19,051 bases of DNA from Clostridia bacterium (GTDB lineage Bacteria; Bacillota; Clostridia; Oscillospirales; CAG-382), in the NCBI GenBank assembly GCA_017560285.1, contig JAFYOG010000009.1:1-19051 (forward strand), in the 5' to 3' direction. This document shows, piece after piece, positions 6,260 to 15,444 of the stretch. How positions within the stretch are numbered: the stretch's first letter is position 1; the number at the start of each line of letters is the position of its first letter. The position numbers and the translations under genes are program-made. A model generated the notes under the pieces. It was given only the letters and a program-made list of their open reading frames with translations. It was not told the origin of the DNA and did no database searches.

Positions 6260-7219
6260 TTATTTTAAAGCTTTAACGCTTTCCGCAACCTCGGCAGGTG
6301 ATAAAATCTCTACCTCGTTGCCAAAGCTTAACACCCAGCCCAAAAACACGGGGCTTGGGATAACGTTTACCGTAATTCTAAAGCTGTCTCCGTCGCAAAG
6401 TATAACCGTATCCTTGCCAAAGCGGTCAAGCATAATGTTCGCCAAGCGGTTGGCGCAACGCATTGTAACCCTTTGGGGCTTGCCGCCGAACATACCGAAG
6501 GCGGCGTCGGAATAGGCGTCTATATCAAAATTCTTAAATTCCTGCTTGCCTTGGCGGGGAAGCGAGGAAAGAATTATCTTTTCCATCTTGTCCACGCGGA
6601 AATGGCGTATTTGGCAAAGGTCGTTATCGTACCCAACAAGGTAATAACAGCTGTCGTCCCAGACCAAAGCCCAAGGGCTTACCGAATAAAACCTGCCGTC
6701 ACGGCGGTATTCCTTGGTTTTTTGGGGTGTCCAGGAAAAATATTTAAACTTTACCGATAAATCCTTTTCTATACCTTGGTGAATAAGGTCTACGGCTTTT
6801 AAGATATCGTTATCGGTGTTTTTACTTCGGTTGGAAACAAAAACCCTGCGGTTAAGCGATGCTCTGTCGTGCAGGCAGGCAAGGGAAGCTAACTTTTTTA
6901 TAAGCCTTTGGCTTTGGCTTTCCGAAATAATCTTCGATGCCGCCACCGCATCGGTAAGCAGCTTTAGCTCGGAAATATCAAAATCTCTGTTTGCAAGGTA
7001 ATAGCCTGTGGATTTGCCTTTTATGGCTTGGATATCCATACCCAAAATCCGCAGGGCTTCTATATCGTCGTAAATACTTTTGCGCTCGGCAGAAACCCCT
7101 TTTGCCGCCAAGGCATCAATAATCTGCTTGGTGGTAATAGGGTGGTTTTTGTCGGTTTGGTTTAAAAATATTTGCTGTAAATAGGCAAGCTTAAGCTTTT
7201 GGTTAGATAATCTTGGCAT
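6260..7219 (-). CDS. WYL-domain transcriptional regulator with N-terminal winged HTH
   Basis: The 319-residue product has a winged helix-turn-helix at about 7-75 (ITTKQIIDAL, ERKSIYDDIEALRILG). A WYL ligand-sensing domain follows at about 145-215 (SPWALVWDDSCYYLVGYD, RHFRVDKM), then a WCX-type C-terminal extension at about 248-317. WYL proteins bind small ligands or nucleic acid and control defence, DNA-damage and metabolic genes; the target here is unknown. I chose the ATG at 7219 because GGGAG lies 6 bases upstream and the protein then begins MPRLSNQKLKL as in relatives. An earlier in-frame ATG at 7258 has no ribosome binding site and would lie at the transcription start. It is divergent from rpoB and convergent with the ttcA-family gene. 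Confidence 0.88.
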   Translation of the reverse strand: MPRLSNQKLKLAYLQQIFLNQTDKNHPITTKQIIDALAAKGVSAERKSIYDDIEALRILGMDIQAIKGKSTGYYLANRDFDISELKLLTDAVAASKIISESQSQRLIKKLASLACLHDRASLNRRVFVSNRSKNTDNDILKAVDLIHQGIEKDLSVKFKYFSWTPQKTKEYRRDGRFYSVSPWALVWDDSCYYLVGYDNDLCQIRHFRVDKMEKIILSSLPRQGKQEFKNFDIDAYSDAAFGMFGGKPQRVTMRCANRLANIMLDRFGKDTVILCDGDSFRITVNVIPSPVFLGWVLSFGNEVEILSPAEVAESVKALK

Positions 7220-7263
7220 AACAGGCTCCCAAAAAACGCAAAATTTCGAATTCTTCATTATTT

Positions 7264-7292
7264 ATTATATATAAAGGGCTAAAATTTGTCAA
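7264..7292 (-). promoter_or_regulatory. Perfect-consensus sigma-A promoter of the WYL regulator
   Basis: On the minus strand TTGACA (7287-7292), 17 bases, TATAAT (7264-7269): both boxes and the spacing are consensus. The start should fall near 7257, giving a leader of about 38 bases. Strong expression is predicted unless the site is repressed, for instance by the regulator itself. Confidence 0.85.
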
Positions 7293-7348
7293 TCGGAAAG
7301 AATTTATGTGAAAATGTGAAAAATTGCCATAATTTTTGTAAAAAGATA

Positions 7349-7377
7349 TTGACAAACCCTTGAAAACGTGTTATAGT
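7349..7377 (+). promoter_or_regulatory. Sigma-A promoter of rpoB-rpoC
   Basis: TTGACA (7349-7354), 17 bases, TATAGT (7372-7377). Transcription should start near 7384, about 150 bases before the rpoB start codon. The -35 boxes of this promoter and of the divergent WYL promoter are 56 bases apart. Confidence 0.85.
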
Positions 7378-7383
7378 TGTAAA

Positions 7384-7533
7384 CTGCATTACAATGCGGA
7401 TGTTATCGCTAAAATTTTCAAACCGCAATTAAAAAAGCGGTGTCAAAATGTGCTTAATTTCCGCACCGGAGAACAAAACCCGTGGATTTCCCGCCCACCG
7501 CGGCGGAGGATTAAGAATGGAGTGAATGGCATT
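7384..7533 (+). other. rpoB leader with hairpins and two minute upstream reading frames
   Basis: The 150-base leader has a small dyad at its 5' end (GCATT/AATGC, 7386-7397) and hairpins ACCGC/GCGGT (7422-7426 with 7437-7441) and CCGCC/GGCGG (7491-7495 with 7502-7506). The best Shine-Dalgarno match, GGAGG at 7505-7509, faces ATG at 7517, which reads only ATG GAG TGA. A second ATG at 7526 reads four codons and a stop (M-A-L-W-stop) that overlaps the rpoB start. No ribosomal protein L10(L12) leader was recognised. Confidence 0.5.
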
Positions 7534-10500
7534 ATGGTAAAAGAACGACTTCTCGGAAGAACTCTTAGAATGTCTTTTTCCAAGAACGATGAGGTTCTCG
7601 AAATCCCCAATCTTATTGAAGTACAGAAAAAGTCCTTCAAGGATTTTGTAGAGCACGACATCGGGGAAGTATTAAGGGATATTTCGCCCATGGCGGATTA
7701 TTCCGGCAATCTCATTATCGAGTTTGTGGATTATTCTCTTGATGAAGCTCCCAAGTACACTATTGCAGAATGTAAGGACAGGGACCTCAATTACGCTACT
7801 CCCTTTAAGGTGGTAGTTCGTCTTACGAACAAAATCACCGGCGAAGTTAAGGAGCAAGAAATTTATATGGGCGATTTCCCGCTCATGACAGACAGCGGTA
7901 CCTTTATTATAAACGGCGCAGAACGCGTTGTTGTATCTCAGGTAGTGCGTTCCCCCGGCATTTATTACGATGCAATCGACAATAAATCCGGCAGAAACCT
8001 CCTTACGTCTACCGTTATCCCCTATCGTGGCGCTTGGTTGGAATACGAAACCGATAACTCCGACGTTTTCTACGTTCGTATCGACAAAAACCGTAAAATT
8101 CCCATTACCGTGCTTTTGCGCGCCTTTGGCTTGGGCACCAACGAAGAAATTTTAGAAAAGTTCGGCGAAGAACATCTTCTTAAAGCTACCTTCGAAAAGG
8201 ATACCATGCTTCAGGAAGTGGAAAAGGTTATCCAAACCGGCGGTATGACTAACCCCGTTGACGAAGCACTTAAGGAAATTTACCGCAAGCTTCGTCCCGG
8301 CGACCCCCCCATTGTAGAAAGCGCACAGATACTTATTAACAATCTTTTCTTTGACGAAAAGAGATACGACATTTCTCCGGTCGGCAGATATAAATTTAAT
8401 AAGAAGCTTGCTATTGCAAAGCGTATAACCGGACAGGTTCTTGCCCGCGATGCGGTTTCCCCCATCACCGGCGAGGTATTGTTCGAGGCAGGCAGAAAGC
8501 TTTCCCGCAGCGAAGCGGAATCCTTGGAACGCGCAGGCGTATGCGAGGTTTACCTTTCTGTAGAGGAAGAAGAAAAGAACGTAGAGGTAAAGGTGTTCAC
8601 CAACCGTATGGTTGATGCAAGCGCCATTACCGGCATTTCCAACGAAGAATTGGGCTTGGAAGAATACGCTGCTATCGATCCTCTTATGCGCATCATCGGC
8701 GAGGTTGGCTTGAACGATAAAGAAGAATTCATCAAGGCTTGCAAGGCTGCACACGATGAACTTATTCCCAAGCATATCACTATCGACGATATTTTTGCAT
8801 CGGTTAACTACCTTATCTGTCTTTACCACAACGTTGGTAAGACCGACGATATCGACCATTTGGGCAACCGTCGCTTGCGTTCCGTTGGCGAGCTTTTGCT
8901 TAACCAGCTGCGCATCGGCTTCTCCAGAATGGACAAGATCGTTAAAGAAAAAATGACAACTCAGGATATCGATACCGTAACTCCTCAGTCGCTTATCAAT
9001 ATCCGTCCCATAGTTTCGGCTATCCGTGATTTCTTCGGATCCAGCCCTCTTTCTCAGTTTATGGATCAGGCAAACCCCCTTGCCGAGCTTACCCATAAGA
9101 GAAGACTTTCTGCTCTTGGTCCCGGCGGTCTTTCCCGTGACAGAGCATCCTTCGAGGTTCGTGACGTTCACTACACCCATTACGGCAGAATGTGTCCTAT
9201 CGAAACCCCCGAAGGTCCCAACATCGGTCTTATTTCCTCTCTTGCAACCTATGCAAAGGTAAATAAGTTCGGCTTTATCGAAGCCCCCTACCGTGTTGTT
9301 AAAAACGGCGTTGTAACCAAGGACGTAGTATATATTTCCGCAGACGTGGAAGACGAATACGTTGTTGCTACCGCAAACGAACCTATCGACGAAAACGGTA
9401 ACTTTATCAACCGTAAGATCGTTGCCCGCTACAGAGACGAAATTCTCGAATTCGAGGCTAACAAGATCGACCTTATGGACGTTTCTCCCAAGATGGTTGT
9501 TTCGGTTGCTACCGCAATGATCCCCTTCCTTGAAAACGACGATAACACCCGTGCATTGATGGGTTCTAACATGCAGAAGCAGGCAGTTCCTCTTATGATC
9601 ACCGAAGCTCCTGTTGTTGGTACCGGTATGGAATACAAAAACGCTTACGACAGCGGCGTTCTTGTTCTTTCCCGCAATGACGGTATTGTAGAAAGCGTAT
9701 CCTCCTCTAACGTTGTTGTTCGCAACGACGAAGGCGGTACAGACGTATATAACCTTATCAAGTTTAAGCGTTCTAACCAGGGCACCTGCGTAAACCAGCG
9801 TCCTGTTGTTAAGAAGGGCGAACGTATCCACAAGGGCGACGTTATTGCCGACGGTCCTGCTACCGATAACGGCGAAGTTGCTTTGGGTAAGAACGTTCTT
9901 ATCGGCTTTATGACTTGGGAAGGCTACAACTACGAAGACGCGGTTCTTCTTAACGAGCGTCTTGTACGTGATGACGTTTACACCTCTATTCATATAGAAG
10001 AATATTATTGCGAATCCAGAGATACCAAGCTCGGTCCGGAAGAAATCACCCGCGAGCTTCCCAACGTTGGCGACGAAGCGCTTAAGGATTTGGATGCAGA
10101 CGGTATCGTTCGTATCGGTGCCGAGGTTCATTCCGGCGATATTCTTGTAGGTAAGGTTACCCCCAAGGGCGAAACCGAGCTTACCGCAGAAGAAAAATTG
10201 CTTCGCGCAATCTTTGGCGAAAAAGCCCGCGAAGTACGCGATACCTCCCTTAAATTGCCTCACGGCGAATCGGGTATCGTAGTAGACGTTCAGGTATTCT
10301 CCCGCGATGATTGCGATATCCTTGCTCCCGGCGTAATTAAGGTTGCAAGAGTATATATTGCACAGAAGCGTAAGATTTCCGTGGGCGATAAGATGGCGGG
10401 CCGTCACGGTAACAAGGGTGTTATTTCCCGTATTCTTCCCAGCGAAGATATGCCCTTCCTTCCCGACGGTACTCCTCTTGATATCGTTCTTAACCCTCTG

Positions 10501-11460
10501 GGCGTTCCTTCCCGTATGAACATCGGTCAGGTATTAGAGGTTCACTTGGGCAGAGCCGCCAAGGCTTTAGGCTGGAAGGTTATGACCCCCGTATTCGACG
10601 GTGCAAACGAAAAAGACATTGAAGAATGCCTAAATATGGCAGGCCTTTACCGCGACCTTCGCGATGACGAAAACCCCGATGGTAAGGCACTTTATAAAGA
10701 AATTATCGACGCCGAAACCGGCGAAAAGAAAACCGAAAAGCTCACCCGCGAATGGATTGCCGAAAACAAGGCAGAGTTCGAGGAATTGCGTAAGGCAAAT
10801 ATGGTAAAGGTAGTTGACGGTAAGACCGTTCTTTACGACGGCAGAACCGGTCAGCCCTTCGATAACCCCGTTACCGTAGGCTATATGTACTTCCTTAAGC
10901 TCCACCACCTTGTTGACGATAAGATCCACGCCCGTTCCACCGGTCCTTACTCTTTGGTTACCCAGCAGCCCTTGGGCGGTAAGGCACAGTTCGGCGGTCA
11001 GCGTTTTGGTGAAATGGAAGTTTGGGCGTTGGAAGCATACGGCGCCGCATATACACTTCAGGAAATTCTTACCGTTAAGTCCGACGATATTAAGGGTAGA
11101 GTTAAGGCATACGAGGCTATCGTTAAGGGTCAAAACATCCCCACTCCCGGTGTGCCCGCATCCTTTAAGGTTCTTGCAAAGGAACTTCAGTCCCTTGCTT
11201 TGGACGTTCGCGTGTTAGATAAGAACGATAACGAAATCCCGTTGAAGGATTACTCCGACGACGATGACGGACCCGACGAAAGAAAGTTCAGCGAGGAAGA
11301 ATTGGGCAAGAGCGTGCTTGAAGACGGCGACGAAATTATGTACGACGACGAAAAGTGCGATATCGAAATTTTGTCTGATGAACCCGCCGAAGACGAAGAC
11401 GATTTGGGTCTTGACGAAGAAGTTTTCGTTTATGACGAAAACGAAAATTACGATGAATAA
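7534..11460 (+). CDS. rpoB: DNA-directed RNA polymerase subunit beta
   Basis: The 1308-residue product is the beta subunit of RNA polymerase. It starts MVKERLLGRTLRMSF, as Clostridia RpoB do; the open frame continues upstream through the promoter, but those codons are not expected to be used. GGAGTGA (7519-7525) serves as binding site. The rifampicin region begins at FFGSSPLSQFMDQ (500-512) and carries the sensitive-type D, H and S at the positions equal to E. coli 516, 526 and 531; a proline replaces E. coli Gln510. GDKMAGRHGNKG (951-962) holds the two active-site lysines. The protein is longer than Bacillus RpoB (about 1190), partly because of an acidic C-terminal tail in which 34 of the last 72 residues are D or E. 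It is followed after 14 bases by rpoC. Confidence 0.98.
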   Translation: MVKERLLGRTLRMSFSKNDEVLEIPNLIEVQKKSFKDFVEHDIGEVLRDISPMADYSGNLIIEFVDYSLDEAPKYTIAECKDRDLNYATPFKVVVRLTNKITGEVKEQEIYMGDFPLMTDSGTFIINGAERVVVSQVVRSPGIYYDAIDNKSGRNLLTSTVIPYRGAWLEYETDNSDVFYVRIDKNRKIPITVLLRAFGLGTNEEILEKFGEEHLLKATFEKDTMLQEVEKVIQTGGMTNPVDEALKEIYRKLRPGDPPIVESAQILINNLFFDEKRYDISPVGRYKFNKKLAIAKRITGQVLARDAVSPITGEVLFEAGRKLSRSEAESLERAGVCEVYLSVEEEEKNVEVKVFTNRMVDASAITGISNEELGLEEYAAIDPLMRIIGEVGLNDKEEFIKACKAAHDELIPKHITIDDIFASVNYLICLYHNVGKTDDIDHLGNRRLRSVGELLLNQLRIGFSRMDKIVKEKMTTQDIDTVTPQSLINIRPIVSAIRDFFGSSPLSQFMDQANPLAELTHKRRLSALGPGGLSRDRASFEVRDVHYTHYGRMCPIETPEGPNIGLISSLATYAKVNKFGFIEAPYRVVKNGVVTKDVVYISADVEDEYVVATANEPIDENGNFINRKIVARYRDEILEFEANKIDLMDVSPKMVVSVATAMIPFLENDDNTRALMGSNMQKQAVPLMITEAPVVGTGMEYKNAYDSGVLVLSRNDGIVESVSSSNVVVRNDEGGTDVYNLIKFKRSNQGTCVNQRPVVKKGERIHKGDVIADGPATDNGEVALGKNVLIGFMTWEGYNYEDAVLLNERLVRDDVYTSIHIEEYYCESRDTKLGPEEITRELPNVGDEALKDLDADGIVRIGAEVHSGDILVGKVTPKGETELTAEEKLLRAIFGEKAREVRDTSLKLPHGESGIVVDVQVFSRDDCDILAPGVIKVARVYIAQKRKISVGDKMAGRHGNKGVISRILPSEDMPFLPDGTPLDIVLNPLGVPSRMNIGQVLEVHLGRAAKALGWKVMTPVFDGANEKDIEECLNMAGLYRDLRDDENPDGKALYKEIIDAETGEKKTEKLTREWIAENKAEFEELRKANMVKVVDGKTVLYDGRTGQPFDNPVTVGYMYFLKLHHLVDDKIHARSTGPYSLVTQQPLGGKAQFGGQRFGEMEVWALEAYGAAYTLQEILTVKSDDIKGRVKAYEAIVKGQNIPTPGVPASFKVLAKELQSLALDVRVLDKNDNEIPLKDYSDDDDGPDERKFSEEELGKSVLEDGDEIMYDDEKCDIEILSDEPAEDEDDLGLDEEVFVYDENENYDE

Positions 11461-11474
11461 AGGAGATGCGAAAA

Positions 11475-14400
11475 ATGGAACACAACATTGAATTTGAATC
11501 CATACAAATAGGTTTAGCCTCTCCCGATATGATAAGATCTTGGTCCTACGGCGAAGTTAAAAAGCCCGAAACCATCAATTATCGTACCTTAAAGCCCGAG
11601 CGCGACGGTTTGTTCTGCGAAAAAATCTTTGGTCCGACTAAGGACTGGGAATGTCATTGCGGCAAATATAAAAGAGGCGCTCGCTACAAGGGCAAAATAT
11701 GTGAAAAGTGCGGCGTAGAAATTACTACCAGCCGTGTTCGCCGTGAAAGAATGGGTCACGTGGAGCTTGCCGCTCCCGTTTCACACATCTGGTATTTCCG
11801 TGCAATCCCCTCCAGAATGGGCTTGTTGCTTAACCTTTCTCCCAAGCTTTTGGAAAAGGTATTGTACTTTGCACAGTATATCGTTACCGACCCCGGCGAA
11901 ACTCCCTTGGCAAAATATCAGCTTTTAACCGAACAGCAGTACCGCGAATACCGCGAAAAGTACGAGGACGATTTTAAGGCAGGTATGGGTGCAGAGGCTA
12001 TTAAAAAGCTTCTTTCCGAAATCGATTTGGAAGCCGAATCCGAAAGACTTAAAAAGGAACTTCTTACCGCGCAGGGTCAGCGTAAGGTACGCGATATCAA
12101 GCGTTTAGAGGTTGTAGAAGCATTCCGTCTTTCCGGCAACCGTCCCGAATGGATGATTTTGGACGTGCTTCCCGTTATCCCTCCCGAAATCCGCCCCATG
12201 GTACAGCTCGACGGCGGCAGATTTGCTACATCCGATATTAACGACCTTTACCGTCGTGTAATTAACAGAAATAACCGTTTAATGAAGTTGATGGAGCTTC
12301 ACGCCCCCGACATCATTATCCGTAACGAAAAGCGTATGCTTCAGGAAGCTGTTGACGCATTGTTCGACAACGGCCGCCGTGGCAGACCCGTTACCGGCCC
12401 CAACAACCGTCCCCTTAAATCCTTGTCCGAAATGCTTCGCGGTAAGCAAGGCCGTTTCAGACAGAACCTTTTGGGTAAGCGTGTTGACTATTCCGGCCGT
12501 TCGGTTATCGTTGTAGGCCCCGAACTTAAGATCTTCCAGTGCGGTCTTCCTAAGGAAATGGCATTGGAGCTCTTTAAGCCTTTCGTTATGAAGCAGTTGG
12601 TTTCCACCGGCAAGTCTTCTAACATTAAGGATGCAAAGAAGCGCGTAGAACGTGCTACCCCCGAGGTTTGGGATGCATTGGAGGTTGTAATTAAAGACCA
12701 CCCCGTTCTTCTTAACCGTGCGCCTACCTTGCACAGGCTTTCTATTCAGGCATTCGAGCCCATCTTGGTAGAGGGCAGAGCTATTAAGCTTCACCCGTTG
12801 GTATGTTCCGCGTTCAACGCAGACTTCGACGGCGACCAGATGCCTGTTCACGTACCTCTTTCTGCCGAAGCACAGGCAGAAGCAAGGTTCCTTATGCTTT
12901 CTCCCAACAACTTGTTAAAGCCTGTTAACGGTCACGCAGTTACCGTTCCTTCGCAGGATATGGTTTTGGGCTCCTTCTATCTTACCTTGGATAAATCCGG
13001 CGAACCCGGCGAAGGCAAGTTCTTCGGCAGCAAGGACGAAGCTATTATGGCTTACGAAAACGGCGTTTTGGGCTTGCACGCGAAGATTAAGGTGCGCCGC
13101 ACCATTAACGTTAACGGCGTAGAAGAAACCGGCATTACCGAAACCACCTTGGGCAGACTTATCTTCAACGACCCCATTCCTCAGGACTTGGGATTTGTAG
13201 ACAGAACCAAGCCCGAAAACAAGTTTAAGCTAGAAGTAGATTTCGTTACCACCTCCAGCGAGCTTTCCACCATCGTAGACCGTTGTATTAAATACCACGG
13301 CAACGCAGTTACCTGCGAAGTGTTGGATAAAATGAAGGCTCAGGGCTTTAAATATTCCACCCGCGGCTCTATTACCATTTCGGTATACGATATGACAATT
13401 CCTCCCGAAAAGGCAGGCTTGTTGTCAGCGGCGGAACAGAAGGTAGATATTATTACCGATTTCTACCGCAAAGGTTTGCTTTCCGATGAAGAAAGAAGCC
13501 AGCGCGTTGTTTCGGTTTGGGACGAATGTACCAAGGACGTTGCAACCGCACTTCAGAAGAACCTCGACAAATACAACCCCATTAATATGATGGCGGTTTC
13601 CGGTGCGAGAGGTTCTATTAAGCAGATCCGTCAGCTTGCAGGTATGCGTGGTTTGATGGCATCCGCAACAGGTAAAACCATCGAAATGCCTATTAAAGCG
13701 AACTTCCGCGAGGGCATGAAGATTTTGGAATACTTCACCGCGGCCCGTGGTGCGCGTAAGGGTCTTGCTGATACCGCGCTCCGTACCGCAGACTCCGGTT
13801 ACCTTACCCGTCGTTTGGTTGACGTTTCGCAGGATGTTATCATCCGCGAGGTTGATTGCGGCACCGACGAAGGCTTGTGGGTAAGCCGTATTGTAGACGT
13901 GCTTCCCGGCGGCAAGGAAGCGGTTATCGAACCCTTCGAAGACCGTCTTGCAGGCAGATTTACCATCGGCGACGTGGTTAATCCCCAAACCGGCGAGGTT
14001 ATCGTTGCAGATAACTGCATGATCGAAGAACAGCACGTTAAGAAGATCGTTGAAGCAGGTATCGAAAGAGTTCACATTCGTTCTATCATTAACTGCCGCG
14101 CTAAGCACGGCGTATGTGCACACTGCTACGGTGCAGATATGACAAGCGGCAAGCCCGTAAACATCGGCGAAGCAGTAGGTATTATTGCGGCTCAGTCTAT
14201 CGGTGAACCCGGTACTCAGCTTACCATGCGTACCTTCCACTCCGGCGGTGTTGCAGGCGGCGATATTACTCAGGGTCTTCCCAGAGTTGAAGAAATCTTC
14301 GAAGCAAGAAAGCCCAAGAAGACTGCAGTTCTTGCAGAATTCGACGGTATCTTCCGCATAGAAGAAAGCAAGAAGACCAAGCAGCTTATTGTTCGCAACG

Positions 14401-15050
14401 AAGAAACCGGCGAAGAAAAGGCTGTGGGCGTTCCCTTGCTTACCAAGGTTGCTGTTGAAGACGGTGCAAAGGTTACCCGTTGCCAAAAGCTTACCGACGG
14501 TACCGAATGCCCTGCAGATATCCTTCGTATAAACGGTCTTGATGCTGTATACGATTACATCATCAAGGAAATTCAGCGTGTATACCGTTTGCAGGCGGTT
14601 GAAATTGCCGATAAGCATATCGAAGTAATTGCCCGTCAGATGACACGCAAAATCAAGATCGACTCCAGCGGAGATACCGATCTGTTGGTTGGCGCTTTGG
14701 TTGACGTTGGCGAATTCTATGCAGCAAACAAGGCTGTAGAGGCTTACAACAACGAACATCCCGAAGCTACTCCCAAGATCCCCGCAGAAGGTACCAACCA
14801 GCTGTTGGGTATCACCAAGGCATCCTTGTCTACCGATTCCTTCCTTTCTGCCGCATCCTTCCAGGAAACCACCAAGGTTCTTGCAGAAGCAGCTATCAAG
14901 GGTAAGAAAGACCCCTTGCTCGGCCTTAAGGAAAACGTTCTTATCGGTAAGCTAATCCCCGCAGGTACAGGTATGAAAATGTACCGCGAGGTAAATATAG
15001 ATACCGGCGATGCACCTGCAGAAGGTGTATACGGTACCGATGCCGAATAA
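11475..15050 (+). CDS. rpoC: DNA-directed RNA polymerase subunit beta'
   Basis: The 1191-residue product is the catalytic beta' subunit. The N-terminal zinc ribbon uses Cys60, 62, 76 and 79. The active-site NADFDGD is at 448-454 with the three magnesium-binding aspartates. The second zinc site uses Cys795, 874, 881 and 884. The trigger-loop region IGEPGTQLTMRTFHSGG is intact. Length equals that of other Firmicutes, without a large lineage insert. I chose the ATG at 11475 because AGGAG (11461-11465) lies 9 bases before it; an ATG at 11466 touches the binding site and is unlikely. It is co-transcribed with rpoB. Confidence 0.98.
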   Translation: MEHNIEFESIQIGLASPDMIRSWSYGEVKKPETINYRTLKPERDGLFCEKIFGPTKDWECHCGKYKRGARYKGKICEKCGVEITTSRVRRERMGHVELAAPVSHIWYFRAIPSRMGLLLNLSPKLLEKVLYFAQYIVTDPGETPLAKYQLLTEQQYREYREKYEDDFKAGMGAEAIKKLLSEIDLEAESERLKKELLTAQGQRKVRDIKRLEVVEAFRLSGNRPEWMILDVLPVIPPEIRPMVQLDGGRFATSDINDLYRRVINRNNRLMKLMELHAPDIIIRNEKRMLQEAVDALFDNGRRGRPVTGPNNRPLKSLSEMLRGKQGRFRQNLLGKRVDYSGRSVIVVGPELKIFQCGLPKEMALELFKPFVMKQLVSTGKSSNIKDAKKRVERATPEVWDALEVVIKDHPVLLNRAPTLHRLSIQAFEPILVEGRAIKLHPLVCSAFNADFDGDQMPVHVPLSAEAQAEARFLMLSPNNLLKPVNGHAVTVPSQDMVLGSFYLTLDKSGEPGEGKFFGSKDEAIMAYENGVLGLHAKIKVRRTINVNGVEETGITETTLGRLIFNDPIPQDLGFVDRTKPENKFKLEVDFVTTSSELSTIVDRCIKYHGNAVTCEVLDKMKAQGFKYSTRGSITISVYDMTIPPEKAGLLSAAEQKVDIITDFYRKGLLSDEERSQRVVSVWDECTKDVATALQKNLDKYNPINMMAVSGARGSIKQIRQLAGMRGLMASATGKTIEMPIKANFREGMKILEYFTAARGARKGLADTALRTADSGYLTRRLVDVSQDVIIREVDCGTDEGLWVSRIVDVLPGGKEAVIEPFEDRLAGRFTIGDVVNPQTGEVIVADNCMIEEQHVKKIVEAGIERVHIRSIINCRAKHGVCAHCYGADMTSGKPVNIGEAVGIIAAQSIGEPGTQLTMRTFHSGGVAGGDITQGLPRVEEIFEARKPKKTAVLAEFDGIFRIEESKKTKQLIVRNEETGEEKAVGVPLLTKVAVEDGAKVTRCQKLTDGTECPADILRINGLDAVYDYIIKEIQRVYRLQAVEIADKHIEVIARQMTRKIKIDSSGDTDLLVGALVDVGEFYAANKAVEAYNNEHPEATPKIPAEGTNQLLGITKASLSTDSFLSAASFQETTKVLAEAAIKGKKDPLLGLKENVLIGKLIPAGTGMKMYREVNIDTGDAPAEGVYGTDAE

Positions 15051-15062
15051 ATAATAAATTAA

Positions 15063-15092
15063 GATTGCCGGGCCGTAACAGGCTCGGCAATC
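15063..15092 (+). other. Hairpin between rpoC and the L7Ae-family gene
   Basis: GATTGCCG (15063-15070) pairs with CGGCAATC (15085-15092), and GCC/GGC extends the stem inward around a GTAACA loop. No run of T follows (AAAACATT does), so it is not a standard intrinsic terminator. It may be a pause, RNA-processing or stability element between rpoC and the next gene. Confidence 0.6.
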
Positions 15093-15126
15093 AAAACATT
15101 ATAAGAATATTCAGAGGAAAAACAAA

Positions 15127-15375
15127 ATGAGCGACAGTTCATGCGGCAAAAAGCTTGTGGCGGGATTTAACCAATTTTCAAAGCTGGTTCGCCGCGGCAA
15201 AGCCGTAAAGGTATACCTTGCAAAGGATGCCGACATATTCTTTATAAACGGCGTAAGAGCCGAGCTTTCGGGCAATAATGCCGTAGAATTGAACACCGAA
15301 TACACCTGCGACCGCCTGGCGGAAATGGCAGGGGTAGAGGTTCCCACCGCAGTATTAACCGAGGTTAGAGAATGA
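15127..15375 (+). CDS. Ribosomal protein L7Ae/L30e/S12e/Gadd45-family protein
   Basis: This 82-residue protein belongs to the L7Ae family of kink-turn RNA-binding proteins and takes the place of Bacillus YbxF, also found between rpoC and rpsL. Family marks are AGFNQFSKLVRRGKAVKVYLAKDAD (residues 12-36) and CDRLAEMAGVEVPTAVL (61-77). AGAGGA (15113-15118) lies 8 bases before the ATG. In Bacillus the paralogues bind kink-turns and associate with ribosomes, but no essential job is known. Position and length fit well; the sequence is rather divergent. Confidence 0.85.
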   Translation: MSDSSCGKKLVAGFNQFSKLVRRGKAVKVYLAKDADIFFINGVRAELSGNNAVELNTEYTCDRLAEMAGVEVPTAVLTEVRE

Positions 15376-15444
15376 TTTTTGCGGTTTTTACTAAAAAACC
15401 CTAATAAAATCAAGGAAAATCGGCAAAAAATAAGTAAAAAGCTA

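Noticed and set aside
7220..7258. Earlier start for the WYL regulator at 7258
   Set aside because: No ribosome binding site precedes it, it coincides with the predicted transcription start, and relatives begin at the MPRLSNQ-type N-terminus.
7360..7533. In-frame N-terminal extension of rpoB from an ATG at 7360
   Set aside because: That ATG lies between the -35 and -10 boxes of the rpoB promoter, and the extra 58 residues have no counterpart in RpoB.
8152..10407. Long open frame of about 750 codons antisense to rpoB
   Set aside because: It lies wholly within rpoB, has no ribosome binding site or family resemblance, and comes from the codon bias of rpoB. The same holds for the long antisense frames over rpoC (13425-14759) and fusA (17082-18635).
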